DNA from: Frigidibacter albus
GTDB lineage: Bacteria > Pseudomonadota > Alphaproteobacteria > Rhodobacterales > Rhodobacteraceae
Direction: 5' to 3'
Length of the DNA stretch: 64,000 nt
NCBI RefSeq assembly: GCF_009908165.1
Contig: NZ_JAAAUC010000004.1
Location: 310,001 to 374,000, forward strand
The number at the start of each line of letters is the position of its first letter. The stretch's first letter is position 1. The translations under genes were made by a program, and so were the position numbers. Positions 47,970 to 56,470 of this stretch are shown piece after piece. The notes beneath the pieces were generated by a model that had not been told where the DNA came from, searched no databases, and saw nothing but the letters and a program-made list of their open reading frames with translations.

Positions 47970-48602
47970 ATGCTGACCGAAAAGCTGAACTGGCGCTATG
48001 CCACCAAGAAGATGGACCCGGCCCGCGCCGTGCCGCAGGACAAGGTGGACCGTATTCTGGAAGCGGTGCAGCTGGCGCCCACGTCCAGCGGGCTGCAGCC
48101 CTTCGAAGTGATCGTCGTCACCAATCCCGAGGTGAAGGCGCTGCTGCGGGCCGTGGCCTTCGATCAGGCGCAGATCACCGATGGCAGCCATGTGCTGATC
48201 TTCGCGGCCTGGGACAATTACACCGCCGAGCGGATCGACGCCGTGGTGACCGAGACCGCCCGCCAGCGCGGCGAAGCGACGGGGGTGATGACCGGCTATT
48301 ACGACCGGCTGAAGGCGATGTATCTGCCCCGCAGCGCTGAAGAAAACTACCAGCACGCCGCCCGTCAGGCCTATATCGCCTTCGGCATGGCGCTGACCGC
48401 GGCGGCCTTCGAGGCGGTGGACGCGACGCCGATGGAGGGCTTCGACCCCGATCAGGTCGACGAGATCCTGGGCCTGCGCGCCCGCGGCCTGCGCTCGGTC
48501 ACGCTGCTGCCGCTTGGCTACCGCGCGGAGGAGGGCGACTGGCTGCTGGGGCAGAAGAAGGTTCGCAAGCCGATGCAGGACATGGTCACCGAGATCGCCT
48601 GA
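47970..48602 (+). CDS. NAD(P)H-dependent nitroreductase family protein
   Basis: Predicted 210 aa. FMN-binding features of the NfsB-like group are visible: LNWRYATKKMDPA, LAPTSSGLQPFEVIVV, ARQAYIAFGMALTAAAFEAVDATPMEGFDP, and LPLGYRAEEGDW. It would reduce nitroaromatics, quinones or flavins with NAD(P)H. The ATG at 47970 has AAAGGA nine bases upstream. A terminator-like hairpin follows. Confidence 0.9.
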   Translation: MLTEKLNWRYATKKMDPARAVPQDKVDRILEAVQLAPTSSGLQPFEVIVVTNPEVKALLRAVAFDQAQITDGSHVLIFAAWDNYTAERIDAVVTETARQRGEATGVMTGYYDRLKAMYLPRSAEENYQHAARQAYIAFGMALTAAAFEAVDATPMEGFDPDQVDEILGLRARGLRSVTLLPLGYRAEEGDWLLGQKKVRKPMQDMVTEIA

Positions 48603-48627
48603 CCGCGGCATCGGCCTGAAAATCAAG

Positions 48628-48655
48628 GCGCGGCCTGGGCGACGGGCCGCGCTTT
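48628..48655 (+). terminator. Terminator after nitroreductase gene
   Basis: GCGCGGCC (48628-48635) pairs with GGCCGCGC (48645-48652), 9-base loop, then TTT. It lies 26 bases past the stop and directly before the rpsA promoter candidate. Confidence 0.75.
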
Positions 48656-48658
48656 CGC

Positions 48659-48687
48659 TTGCGTGCAAGGGCGCTTGCGGCTATAGG
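48659..48687 (+). promoter_or_regulatory. Candidate rpsA promoter
   Basis: TTGCGT (48659-48664), 17 bases, TATAGG (48682-48687). It sits just past a terminator and about 135 bases before the rpsA ATG, leaving room for an S1 leader. Confidence 0.45.
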
Positions 48688-48823
48688 CGCGCCATCCAGT
48701 AGACGGAAGTCGCGCAGCGCCGGGGAACCGGGGCCGCCGCGGCCTTTCATCATTTTGGGCAACCAAAGACCGGCGGAGCCAACCGCAAGGCCAGAAAAAC
48801 GCTTACAAAGGAAACTGACACGC

Positions 48824-50506
48824 ATGTGCGCCAAAGCGACTATGGAAGAATTTGAAGCCCTTCTTCAGGAGAGCTTCGAGATCGATACCCCCGACGAGGG
48901 ATCGGTCGTCAAAGGCAAGGTCATCGCCATCGAGGCGGGCCAGGCCATCATCGATGTCGGCTACAAGATGGAAGGCCGCATCGATCTGAAAGAATTCGCG
49001 AACCCGGGCGAAAACCCGGACATCGCCGTGGGTGACATCGTCGAGGTCTATCTGGACCGCGTCGAGAACGCCCGTGGCGAGGCCGTCATCAGCCGTGAGA
49101 AAGCCCGCCGCGAAGAGGCCTGGGACCGGCTGGAGAAAGCCTACGAGAAGGAAGAGCGCGTCGAGGGCGCCATCTTCGGCCGCGTCAAGGGCGGCTTCAC
49201 GGTCGACCTGGGCGGCGCTGTTGCGTTCCTGCCGGGGTCGCAGGTCGACGTGCGCCCCGTGCGCGATGCCGGCCCGCTGATGGGCCTGAAGCAGCCGTTC
49301 CAGATCCTGAAAATGGACCGTCGCCGTGGCAACATCGTTGTCTCGCGTCGTGCGATCCTTGAAGAATCGCGGGCCGAGCAGCGCGCCGAAGTCATCGGCA
49401 AGCTGGCCGAAGGCGAAGTCGTTGACGGCGTGGTCAAGAACATCACCGAATACGGTGCGTTCGTGGACCTCGGCGGCGTCGATGGCCTGCTGCACGTGAC
49501 CGACATGGCCTGGCGCCGCGTCAACCACCCGAACGAGATCCTGAACATCGGCGAGACCGTCAAGGTCCAGGTGATCAAGATCAACAAGGAAACCCACCGC
49601 ATCAGCCTTGGCATGAAGCAGCTGCAGGCCGATCCGTGGGATGCCGTCGAGAAGGCCTATCCGATCACTTCGGTCCACAAGGGCCGCGTGACCAACATCA
49701 CCGACTACGGCGCGTTCGTCGAGCTGGAGGCCGGTGTCGAAGGTCTGGTCCACGTTTCGGAAATGTCCTGGACCAAGAAGAACGTCCATCCCGGCAAGAT
49801 CGTCTCCACCTCGCAGGAAGTGGATGTCATGGTGCTGGAAATCGACACCGCCAAGCGCCGCGTTTCGCTGGGTCTCAAGCAGACCATGCGCAACCCGTGG
49901 GAAGTGTTTGCCGAAACCCACCCGGTCGGCACCGTCATCGAAGGCGAAGTCAAGAACATCACCGAATTCGGTCTGTTCGTCGGCCTCGACAACGACATCG
50001 ACGGCATGGTCCACCTCTCGGACCTCAGCTGGGACCAGCGCGGCGAAGATGCCATTGCGAACTATCGCAAGGGCGACATGGTGAAAGCCGCCGTGACCGA
50101 AGTCGACGTGGACAAGGAGCGCATCTCGCTCTCGGTCAAGGCGCTCGACGCCGACACGTTCTCGGATGCGGTTGACGGCGTGAAGCGCGGCTCGATCATC
50201 ACCGTCACCGTGACGGCGATCGAGGAAGGCGGCATCGAGGTTGAGTACAACCAGATGAAGTCGTTCATCCGCCGCTCGGATCTGTCGCGGGATCGGGCTG
50301 AACAGCGCCCGGAACGCTTCCAGATCGGGGACCATGTCGATGCGCGCGTGACCAACGTCGATTCGAAGACCCGTCGTCTGGGCCTGTCGATCAAGGCGCG
50401 TGAGATCGCGGAAGAGAAAGAAGCCGTCGAGCAGTATGGCTCGTCGGACTCGGGCGCCTCGCTGGGGGATATCCTCGGTGCGGCTCTCAAGGGCGGCGAC
50501 AAGTAA
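48824..50506 (+). CDS. rpsA: 30S ribosomal protein S1
   Basis: Predicted 560 aa, usual for alphaproteobacteria. Six S1 repeats are visible, each with a pattern like VVDGVVKNITEYGAFVDLGG. The first two are degenerate ribosome-binding repeats and the last four are RNA-binding. The start MCAKATMEEFEALL is typical. S1 binds mRNA at the 30S subunit. ihfB follows, an order common in proteobacteria. Confidence 0.98.
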   Translation: MCAKATMEEFEALLQESFEIDTPDEGSVVKGKVIAIEAGQAIIDVGYKMEGRIDLKEFANPGENPDIAVGDIVEVYLDRVENARGEAVISREKARREEAWDRLEKAYEKEERVEGAIFGRVKGGFTVDLGGAVAFLPGSQVDVRPVRDAGPLMGLKQPFQILKMDRRRGNIVVSRRAILEESRAEQRAEVIGKLAEGEVVDGVVKNITEYGAFVDLGGVDGLLHVTDMAWRRVNHPNEILNIGETVKVQVIKINKETHRISLGMKQLQADPWDAVEKAYPITSVHKGRVTNITDYGAFVELEAGVEGLVHVSEMSWTKKNVHPGKIVSTSQEVDVMVLEIDTAKRRVSLGLKQTMRNPWEVFAETHPVGTVIEGEVKNITEFGLFVGLDNDIDGMVHLSDLSWDQRGEDAIANYRKGDMVKAAVTEVDVDKERISLSVKALDADTFSDAVDGVKRGSIITVTVTAIEEGGIEVEYNQMKSFIRRSDLSRDRAEQRPERFQIGDHVDARVTNVDSKTRRLGLSIKAREIAEEKEAVEQYGSSDSGASLGDILGAALKGGDK

Positions 50507-50535
50507 GCTCGGCACCCTCGCGCAAGCGAACATCG

Positions 50536-50566
50536 CGGCCCCACCCTTCCCGGGTGGGGCCGTTTT
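50536..50566 (+). terminator. Terminator of rpsA
   Basis: A perfect 11-bp stem (CGGCCCCACCC with GGGTGGGGCCG, 5-base loop) followed by TTTT, 30 bases past the rpsA stop. Confidence 0.92.
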
Positions 50567-50710
50567 GCATTGCGGGGGCGGCGAATCGGCCCGCTTGCGG
50601 CCCGCACCCGGCGACGGCGCCGCGCCGCAGCATCGCAGGGGCACCGGGCCGCTATGGGCGACTCCCCGCGGATCACGGCAAAACCCGCGCTATTCCAATG
50701 GCTTTCCTGT

Positions 50711-50738
50711 TTGTGCCGGCCCTGTTTGCGCCTATAGT
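50711..50738 (+). promoter_or_regulatory. Candidate ihfB promoter
   Basis: TTGTGC (50711-50716), 16 bases, TATAGT (50733-50738), about 45 bases before the ihfB start. A plausible housekeeping promoter. Confidence 0.45.
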
Positions 50739-50782
50739 CGCGCAATACGGCGGGGGCTGCCGATGCCTGCAAGGGGACTCAC

Positions 50783-51067
50783 ATGATCCGGTCCGAACTG
50801 ATCCAGATGATTGCCGAAGAGAATCCGCACCTGTTCCAGCGGGATGTAGAGCGGATCGTGAACACGATCTTTGAAGAGATCACCGAAGCGATGGCGCGGG
50901 GCGACCGGGTCGAGCTGCGCGGCTTTGGCGCATTCTCGGTCAAGGGGCGCGATGCGCGCACCGGACGGAACCCGCGCACCGGCGAGGCCGTTTCGGTCGA
51001 GGAAAAGCATGTGCCGTTCTTCAAGACCGGCAAGGCGCTGCGAGACCGGCTGAACGGCGAAGGATGA
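50783..51067 (+). CDS. ihfB: Integration host factor subunit beta
   Basis: Predicted 94 aa. HU/IHF family: [21 protein letters not shown], then [25 protein letters not shown] with the DNA-arm Pro, and [15 protein letters not shown]. With IhfA it bends DNA at regulated promoters and in recombination. It lies downstream of rpsA as in many proteobacteria. Confidence 0.97.
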   Translation: MIRSELIQMIAEENPHLFQRDVERIVNTIFEEITEAMARGDRVELRGFGAFSVKGRDARTGRNPRTGEAVSVEEKHVPFFKTGKALRDRLNGEG

Positions 51068-51074
51068 CCCTGCG

Positions 51075-51437
51075 ATGATACGTGTGCTGCGACTGGCCCT
51101 TCTGGGACTGCTGGCCCTTGTGCTGCTGACGGTGGCGCTGGCCAACCGTGCCCCGGTGACGCTGCGGCTACTGCCCGAGGATGCGGGGACGTTCCTTGGC
51201 CTTGACTGGGCGATCCAGCTGCCGCTGTTCCTGGTGATCTTTGCGGGTGTTCTGGCCGGTCTGCTCATCGGCTTCGTCTGGGAATGGGCGCGCGAGGCCA
51301 AGCATCGCAGCGCCGCCAGCCAGCACCGGCGCGAGGCCGCGCAGCTGAAATCCGAGGTGAACCGGCTGCAGGGCAGCAATGGCCAGCCCAAGGACGAGGT
51401 TCTGGCGCTGCTTGAGGGCGGCGCCCGCAGCCGCTAA
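51075..51437 (+). CDS. lapA: LapA-family membrane protein
   Basis: Predicted 120 aa. Two membrane helices (about 4-24 and 48-72) are followed by a charged helical tail. The pattern LANRAPVTLRLLP, FLVIFAGVLAGLLIGFVWEWAR matches LapA/DUF1049 proteins, which in enterobacteria help control lipopolysaccharide synthesis with LapB. No lapB is adjacent here, so the role is inferred only from family. Seven bases after ihfB, likely one operon. Confidence 0.85.
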   Translation: MIRVLRLALLGLLALVLLTVALANRAPVTLRLLPEDAGTFLGLDWAIQLPLFLVIFAGVLAGLLIGFVWEWAREAKHRSAASQHRREAAQLKSEVNRLQGSNGQPKDEVLALLEGGARSR

Positions 51438-51446
51438 ACCCCGCGC

Positions 51447-52082
51447 ATGCATACCCGCGTGAAAATCTGCGGCCTGACCGAGGCCGCCCATGTCGACGCC
51501 GCCGCGATGGCGGGTGCGACCTATATGGGTTTCGTGTTCTTCCCCCGCTCCCCTCGCAACCTGACGCTGCCCCAAGCCGCCGCGCTGGCGCTGCAGGTGC
51601 CGATGGGCATCGCCAAGGTGGCGCTGGTGGTGGATGCCGAGGACGCCGCGCTCGATGCCATCGTGCAGGCGGTGCCCTTGGACATGCTGCAGCTTCATGG
51701 CCATGAGAGCCCCGCCCGCGTCGCCGAGATCCGCGCCCGCTATGGCCTGCCGGTGATGAAGGCTTTGGGGATCGCCGAGGAGGCGGACCTTGCGGCGATT
51801 GCCGGTTATGCGCAGGTGGCCGACCAGATCCTGATCGACGCCAAGCCCCCCAAGGGCGCCGCCCTGCCCGGCGGCAATGGCCTTGCCTTCGACTGGCGGC
51901 TGATTGCGGGGCGCGAGTGGGAGCGGCCGTGGATGCTGGCGGGCGGGCTTACCCCGGCGAACGTCGCCGAGGCGATCCGGCTGACCGGCGCGCGGCAGGT
52001 CGATGTGTCTTCGGGCGTGGAATCGGCGCCCGGCGTCAAGGACCCCGCCGCCATTGCCGCCTTCATTGCCGCGGCCGGATAG
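51447..52082 (+). CDS. trpF: Phosphoribosylanthranilate isomerase
   Basis: Predicted 211 aa. TIM-barrel with the N-terminal [43 protein letters not shown] and the phosphate-binding [15 protein letters not shown]. It is step three of tryptophan synthesis from chorismate. It is near trpB but separated from it by an inserted DUF4394 gene on the other strand. Confidence 0.96.
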   Translation: MHTRVKICGLTEAAHVDAAAMAGATYMGFVFFPRSPRNLTLPQAAALALQVPMGIAKVALVVDAEDAALDAIVQAVPLDMLQLHGHESPARVAEIRARYGLPVMKALGIAEEADLAAIAGYAQVADQILIDAKPPKGAALPGGNGLAFDWRLIAGREWERPWMLAGGLTPANVAEAIRLTGARQVDVSSGVESAPGVKDPAAIAAFIAAAG

Positions 52083-52113
52083 AAAAGGGCGCGAGGATTT
52101 CCCCCTCGCGCCC
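52082..52113 (-). terminator. Terminator between trpF and DUF4394 genes
   Basis: GGGCGCGAGG (52087-52096) pairs with CCTCGCGCCC (52104-52113) in a 7-base loop. The minus-strand copy ends in TTTT, so it best serves the DUF4394 gene, but the hairpin could also end trpF transcripts. Confidence 0.75.
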
Positions 52114-52161
52114 GCACTCGTCACCAGACTGATTACAACTGCACTCGTTACGACTTGCCGC

Positions 52162-52929
52162 TTACATCGCCGGAAGGATGGCGATGTCGCGGATCTCGCC
52201 CGAGGCGCCGGTCAGCTCCCAGCTTTCGATGACGGCGCCGGTTTCCAGATCGACGGTGTGGATCCCGCCCATCGCGGCCAGCCAGGCGGTGTTCGCGCCC
52301 TCGGCGGTGGTGGCGATGTCAAAGCCCACCGGGCCTTCCAGCGCCGGCCCCAGCTTGCCGACAGCGGCCAGCGTGCCATCGTTCGGCGCGGTCTGCTTGA
52401 TCAGCGCCGAAAGGGTCGCGTCGATGTCATACATGCCGGTCGCCTCGGGCGTGCCATAGCTGTTGATATAGGCGGCGGCCACGATGTTCGGTGCCTCGCC
52501 CGCATGCATGTCGCCCGCCTCGAAGGCCAGCGCGCCATCGACGGTCACTTCGCCGGTATCGACGTTGACGCGGTGATTGGTGGTGCCGGTCATGAAGCGC
52601 AGACGGTCGGCCATCGGGTTGAAGTCGACGATGACAGGGCCATCGGTCGACGGCAGCATGGTGTCCATGGTCGACAGTTCCGTGGTCTCGCCCGTCGCCG
52701 GGTCGATCACGACGATCACGTGGTCGGCGGTCACGCCGACAAGGGTGTTGTTCGACGGGCGCAGGTCGATGCCCAGAAGGCTGTCCACGCCCTGAACCTC
52801 GACTTCGCCGGTGACGGTCGCGGTGGAGGTGTCGATCATCAGAAGCGTCTTGTCCCCCGAAAGGCCAACAGCGGTATCCGCAAAGGCCGGGGCGGTGGTC
52901 AGCAGCAGGGCTGCGATAAGGCGGGTCAT
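52162..52929 (-). CDS. DUF4394-domain protein, secreted
   Basis: Predicted 255 aa. A signal peptide (MTRLIAALLLTTAPAFA) precedes repeats of short beta strands such as TLLMIDTSTATVTGEVEV, LLGIDLRPSNNTLVGVT and ADRLRFMTGTTNHRVNVDTG. This fits DUF4394 beta-propeller-like domains of unknown function. GGAGAG precedes the ATG. The gene lies between trpF and trpB on the opposite strand. Confidence 0.85.
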   Translation of the reverse strand: MTRLIAALLLTTAPAFADTAVGLSGDKTLLMIDTSTATVTGEVEVQGVDSLLGIDLRPSNNTLVGVTADHVIVVIDPATGETTELSTMDTMLPSTDGPVIVDFNPMADRLRFMTGTTNHRVNVDTGEVTVDGALAFEAGDMHAGEAPNIVAAAYINSYGTPEATGMYDIDATLSALIKQTAPNDGTLAAVGKLGPALEGPVGFDIATTAEGANTAWLAAMGGIHTVDLETGAVIESWELTGASGEIRDIAILPAM

Positions 52930-53139
52930 GTGTCTCTCCATTTTTCAAGTCGATGGCGCTGCGGAGGTCCGCAGGGCCTGTCGGTCGATGGTGAAGGTAC
53001 GGACGCAGTTGCAGGGAAGTTGCGGGGGCCCGGATAACGAGGGCGTGATCAACGGTCTGTGGGCTGGCGGGGCCATTGTGCCGCTTTACCCCAAGGGGCC
53101 GGGGCGCTAGATCAGCAAGTGCGCAACGGAGGACGACAG

Positions 53140-54372
53140 ATGCCCGACGACCTGATCAACAGCTTCATGAACGGCCCCGATGAAAACGGCCGCTTCGGCA
53201 TCTTCGGCGGGCGCTTCGTGTCGGAAACGCTGATGCCGCTGATCCTGCAGCTGGAGGCGGAGTATGAGCGGGCCAAGACCGATGAGACGTTCTGGGCGCA
53301 GATGGACGATCTGTGGAAGAACTATGTCGGCCGTCCCTCGCCTTTGTATTTCGCGGAACGGCTGACCGAAGAGCTTGGCGGCGCCAAGATCTACATGAAG
53401 CGGGATGAGCTCAACCACACCGGCGCGCACAAGATCAACAACGTGCTGGGGCAGATCCTGCTGGCGATGCGGATGGGCAAGAGCCGGATCATCGCCGAAA
53501 CCGGCGCCGGCCAGCACGGCGTGGCGACGGCGACGGTCTGCGCGCGCTTTGGCCTCAAATGCGTGGTCTACATGGGCGCGCATGATGTCGAACGGCAGGC
53601 GCCCAACGTGTTCCGGATGCGGCTGCTGGGGGCGGAGGTGATCCCCGTCACCTCGGGCCGCGGCACGCTGAAGGACGCGATGAACGACGCGCTGCGCGAC
53701 TGGGTCACCAATGTGCGCGACACCTTCTATTGCATCGGCACCGTGGCCGGCCCGCACCCCTACCCGGCGATGGTGCGTGATTTCCAGTCGATCATCGGCA
53801 AGGAAACCCGCTGGCAGCTGGAAGAGCATGAGGGCAAGGGCCGCCTGCCCGACACGATCATCGCGGCCATCGGCGGCGGGTCGAACGCGATGGGGCTGTT
53901 CTTCCCGTTCCTCGATGACGCCTCTGTCCGCATCATCGGGGTCGAGGCCGGCGGCAAGGGCGTCGATGACCGGATGGAGCATTGTGCCTCGCTGACCGGC
54001 GGGCGCCCGGGCGTGCTGCATGGCAACCGCACCTATCTGCTGCAGGACGAGGATGGCCAGATCCTCGAGGGCTATTCCATCTCGGCCGGGCTCGACTATC
54101 CCGGCATCGGGCCGGAGCACGCCTGGCTGCACGAGATCGGCCGCGCCGAATATGTCAGCATCACGGACGCCGAGGCGCTGGCCGCGTTCCAGACCTGTTG
54201 CCGGCTGGAAGGCATCATCCCGGCGCTGGAGCCAAGCCATGCGCTGGCCCATGTCATCAAGATCGCGCCGACGCTGCCCGCCGACCATATCATCGTGATG
54301 AACATGTGCGGGCGCGGCGACAAGGACATCTTCACCGTGGCCAAGCACCTTGGCTTTGACATGAAGATCTGA
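53140..54372 (+). CDS. trpB: Tryptophan synthase beta subunit
   Basis: Predicted 410 aa. The PLP lysine is K98 in [10 protein letters not shown]. Other conserved blocks are [40 protein letters not shown] and [13 protein letters not shown]. It condenses serine with indole. GGAGGA sits six bases upstream of the ATG at 53140. trpA is not directly downstream in this window. Confidence 0.97.
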   Translation: MPDDLINSFMNGPDENGRFGIFGGRFVSETLMPLILQLEAEYERAKTDETFWAQMDDLWKNYVGRPSPLYFAERLTEELGGAKIYMKRDELNHTGAHKINNVLGQILLAMRMGKSRIIAETGAGQHGVATATVCARFGLKCVVYMGAHDVERQAPNVFRMRLLGAEVIPVTSGRGTLKDAMNDALRDWVTNVRDTFYCIGTVAGPHPYPAMVRDFQSIIGKETRWQLEEHEGKGRLPDTIIAAIGGGSNAMGLFFPFLDDASVRIIGVEAGGKGVDDRMEHCASLTGGRPGVLHGNRTYLLQDEDGQILEGYSISAGLDYPGIGPEHAWLHEIGRAEYVSITDAEALAAFQTCCRLEGIIPALEPSHALAHVIKIAPTLPADHIIVMNMCGRGDKDIFTVAKHLGFDMKI

Positions 54373-54446
54373 CGGCCAGTCACCTCGGCGCGTTATTGGC
54401 GCTTCGTGAGCGGCAGACGGCATAAACCCAAGGCATATCGGGCTGG

Positions 54447-54470
54447 GTCCGGGGATATAGAACCCCGGAC
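54447..54470. other. Hairpin after trpB
   Basis: GTCCGGGG (54447-54454) pairs with CCCCGGAC (54463-54470) across 8 bases, about 75 bases past the trpB stop. A U tract is absent on both strands, so it may be a weak terminator or a leader hairpin of the next gene. Confidence 0.45.
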
Positions 54471-54560
54471 CTAAACCCCGGGGCAATTGTTGGCGCCGTT
54501 CGAATGGCCCTGTCTGGGGGAAGACCACATCCGGTCTTCCCGAAGCACAGGAGCATTCCA

Positions 54561-55049
54561 ATGAGCCGACTTCTTGTCACCGCCTCGGCGCTGGTGCTGA
54601 TGGCGGGCGCCGCACAGGCGCAGACCGCCCCGATCTCGCCCGTCGCCGGTATCGTCGCCGACCTCAAGGATCAGGGCTACACCCGCATCGAGGTCAAGCC
54701 CGGCCGCGGCGTCACCGAGATCGAGGCGATCCGCGGCACCGAAAAACTGGAACTGGACGTGGCGAGCCGCACCGGCCACGTGATCAAGACCGAGATCGAC
54801 ACCGTCCGCCCCGGCGAGAACACCACCCCCGGCGTCTATCTGGACCGCGGCGGCCGCGGCCGCGATGACAGCCCCTCGCGCAATCGCTCCAGCGATGACG
54901 ACTCGCGGGACGGCTATGACGACTCGGACGGGCGGGACGATGACGACGACCGTGACGACGACGACGATCGCGATGATGATCGTGACGACGACCGCGACGA
55001 TGATCGCGACGATGATCGCGACGATGATCGCGCCGGCGATGACGACTGA
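54561..55049 (+). CDS. Secreted PepSY-like protein with Asp/Arg-rich repetitive tail
   Basis: Predicted 162 aa. A signal peptide (MSRLLVTASALVLMAGAAQAQ) precedes a PepSY-like region (VAGIVADLKDQGYTRIEVKPGRGVTEIEAI, LDVASRTGHVIKTEID). From about residue 97 the sequence becomes very acidic, and about the last 50 residues are runs of Asp with regularly placed Arg (DDDRDDDRDDDRDD). Such tails could bind Ca2+ or other cations, but that is inference. It is the first gene of a three-gene block with a similar protein and a LuxR-type gene. Confidence 0.75.
   Translation: MSRLLVTASALVLMAGAAQAQTAPISPVAGIVADLKDQGYTRIEVKPGRGVTEIEAIRGTEKLELDVASRTGHVIKTEIDTVRPGENTTPGVYLDRGGRGRDDSPSRNRSSDDDSRDGYDDSDGRDDDDDRDDDDDRDDDRDDDRDDDRDDDRDDDRAGDDD
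54937..55040. repeat. Tandem repeat encoding the Asp/Arg tail (first gene)
   Basis: About 100 bases of degenerate tandem repeat built on the 12-base unit GACGATGATCGC and its variants. It encodes the DDDR repeats, so copy number changes in multiples of three would keep the frame. Confidence 0.8.
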
Positions 55050-55095
55050 GGGACGGGTGGAGTTCTGCCTGCTCTCGCCGCCAACCGAACCGATG

Positions 55096-55119
55096 CCCCG
55101 CGCAAGGCGTTGCGCGGGG
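55096..55119. other. Hairpin between the two acidic-tail genes
   Basis: CCCCGCGCAA (55096-55105) pairs with TTGCGCGGGG (55110-55119) around GGCG. A perfect 10-bp stem without a U tract. It could reduce expression of the second gene or protect the first message. Confidence 0.45.
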
Positions 55120-55216
55120 CGACCCCGGCTTGGGCGGCGGCGCTTGCCGCCTTGCCCCCGTTCTGGGAATACTCGATGAACCACCCCCGCAAGCTGGCAC
55201 CCCGCCCGCTGACCCC

Positions 55217-55672
55217 ATGGACACCGCAGTGAACCGCCGCATCCTCCTGAGCGCCCTTCTGGCCATGGCCCTGTCGCCGACGGCGGCGCTTTCGCAGACG
55301 CTGGCGGAGCGCATCGCGCGGGAGCTGCGGTCGGAGGGATTCCCGGAGGTCTCGACCACGCGGACCCTGCTCGGCCGCGCCCGTATCTATGCAAGCGGCC
55401 CCGCCGGCACCCGCGAGATCATCCTCGACCCCCGCACCGGCGAGATCCTGCGCGATCTGTGGATCTCGCCAAGCGGGGCGCCGACCAACCCGTTCACGGC
55501 CGGTGGTGATGACGGTGGCAAGGGGGGATCGCCGGGCGGCCGCGCACCCGGCGGATCGTCGGGGGATGACGACGATGATGATGACGATGATGACGACGAC
55601 GACGATCGTGACGACGACCGGGACGATGATCGCGACGACGATGACGACGATAGCGACGGCGACGATGACTGA
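55217..55672 (+). CDS. Second secreted protein with Asp-rich repetitive tail
   Basis: Predicted 151 aa. A signal peptide (after MDTAVNRRILLSALLAMALSPTAALSQ) precedes a short PepSY-like domain (LAERIARELRSEGFPEVSTTRTLLGRARIYASGP and IILDPRTGEILRDLW). The tail from about residue 100 is Gly-rich, then poly-Asp with Arg (DDDDDDRDDDRDDDRDDD). It parallels the upstream gene, so the two are probable paralogues. A GTG at 55229 is an alternative start. The LuxR-type gene follows 41 bases downstream. Confidence 0.72.
   Translation: MDTAVNRRILLSALLAMALSPTAALSQTLAERIARELRSEGFPEVSTTRTLLGRARIYASGPAGTREIILDPRTGEILRDLWISPSGAPTNPFTAGGDDGGKGGSPGGRAPGGSSGDDDDDDDDDDDDDDRDDDRDDDRDDDDDDSDGDDD
55566..55670. repeat. 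Tandem repeat encoding the poly-Asp tail (second gene)
   Basis: About 100 bases of GAC/GAT repeats with occasional CGT/CGC for Arg, similar in unit but different in order from the repeat at 54937-55040. Confidence 0.8.
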
Positions 55673-55713
55673 GGCGCGGCCATGACAGCCCTCGAAGCCA
55701 TGGGCCCCGCGCG

Positions 55714-56295
55714 ATGAAAAGCCTCGTCGCGGTCCTTTTCATTCTGGCGGTACAGGCGGCCTGCGCCGTCTTCTTCGTGTCCGACATCCTGCTGTCAGTG
55801 CTGGGGATCTATGTCGCGCCGATCAGCTGGCAGAACCGAGAGCTGCTGGAGATCGGGGCGGCGCTCGGGCTGATGCTGGGGCTGGCGCTTGGGGGGCTGA
55901 CGCTGGCGCGCAGCATCCGCGGGCGCCGGGTCGCCGAGGAAAAGCTGCGCCGCGCCTCGGGCGCGTTCATGGAATTGCTGGACGAGCGCTTCACCGGCTG
56001 GGGGCTGACCCCGGCGGAACGCGACGTGGCGCTGTTCGCGGTCAAGGGAATGTCCACCGCCGAGATTGCCGCACTGCGCCAGACCTCGGAAGGCACGGTG
56101 AAAGCGCAGACCAACGCGATCTATCGCAAGGCAGGCGTCACCGGCCGCCCGCAGCTCTTGTCGCTGTTCATCGAAGATCTGATCGACGGCGAGTTGCCCA
56201 CCCGCACCGAGGCCTTGCCGCCCCCCGCCGCCCCCGTGGCGATTGCGCCGCCTGCGCCGGTCTTGCAAGCCGACCAGCCGCCCGGCGCGCCCTGA
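55714..56295 (+). CDS. Membrane-anchored LuxR-type (HTH) regulator
   Basis: Predicted 193 aa. Two membrane helices (about 4-32 and 44-66) are followed by a linker and a LuxR-type HTH: LTPAERDVALFAVKGMSTAEIAAL, SEGTVKAQTNAIYRKAGV. The C-terminus is Pro/Ala-rich. There is no receiver or autoinducer domain. A membrane-bound DNA-binding protein could sense envelope state and regulate the adjacent secreted acidic proteins; this is inferred from adjacency. Confidence 0.8.
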   Translation: MKSLVAVLFILAVQAACAVFFVSDILLSVLGIYVAPISWQNRELLEIGAALGLMLGLALGGLTLARSIRGRRVAEEKLRRASGAFMELLDERFTGWGLTPAERDVALFAVKGMSTAEIAALRQTSEGTVKAQTNAIYRKAGVTGRPQLLSLFIEDLIDGELPTRTEALPPPAAPVAIAPPAPVLQADQPPGAP

Positions 56296-56470
56296 CCCGC
56301 CGCGTGCCCTTGCAGCCCCCAGCTGGCCGCGCATGATGGCACGCTGGCGGCCGCGGGCTTTGCCGAGACGTTCCCGCACCGCCCGCATGGTTTGTGGCAC
56401 TTCGCCGGTGCCCTCGGCCAGCCTGCAGTCGGGGGCCACGCTGGAGCTCGCAGGCCCGCTGCCGCGGCTC

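Noticed and set aside
54937..55670. The repeats in the acidic-tail genes as a CRISPR array
   Set aside because: They are short in-frame coding repeats without unique spacers.
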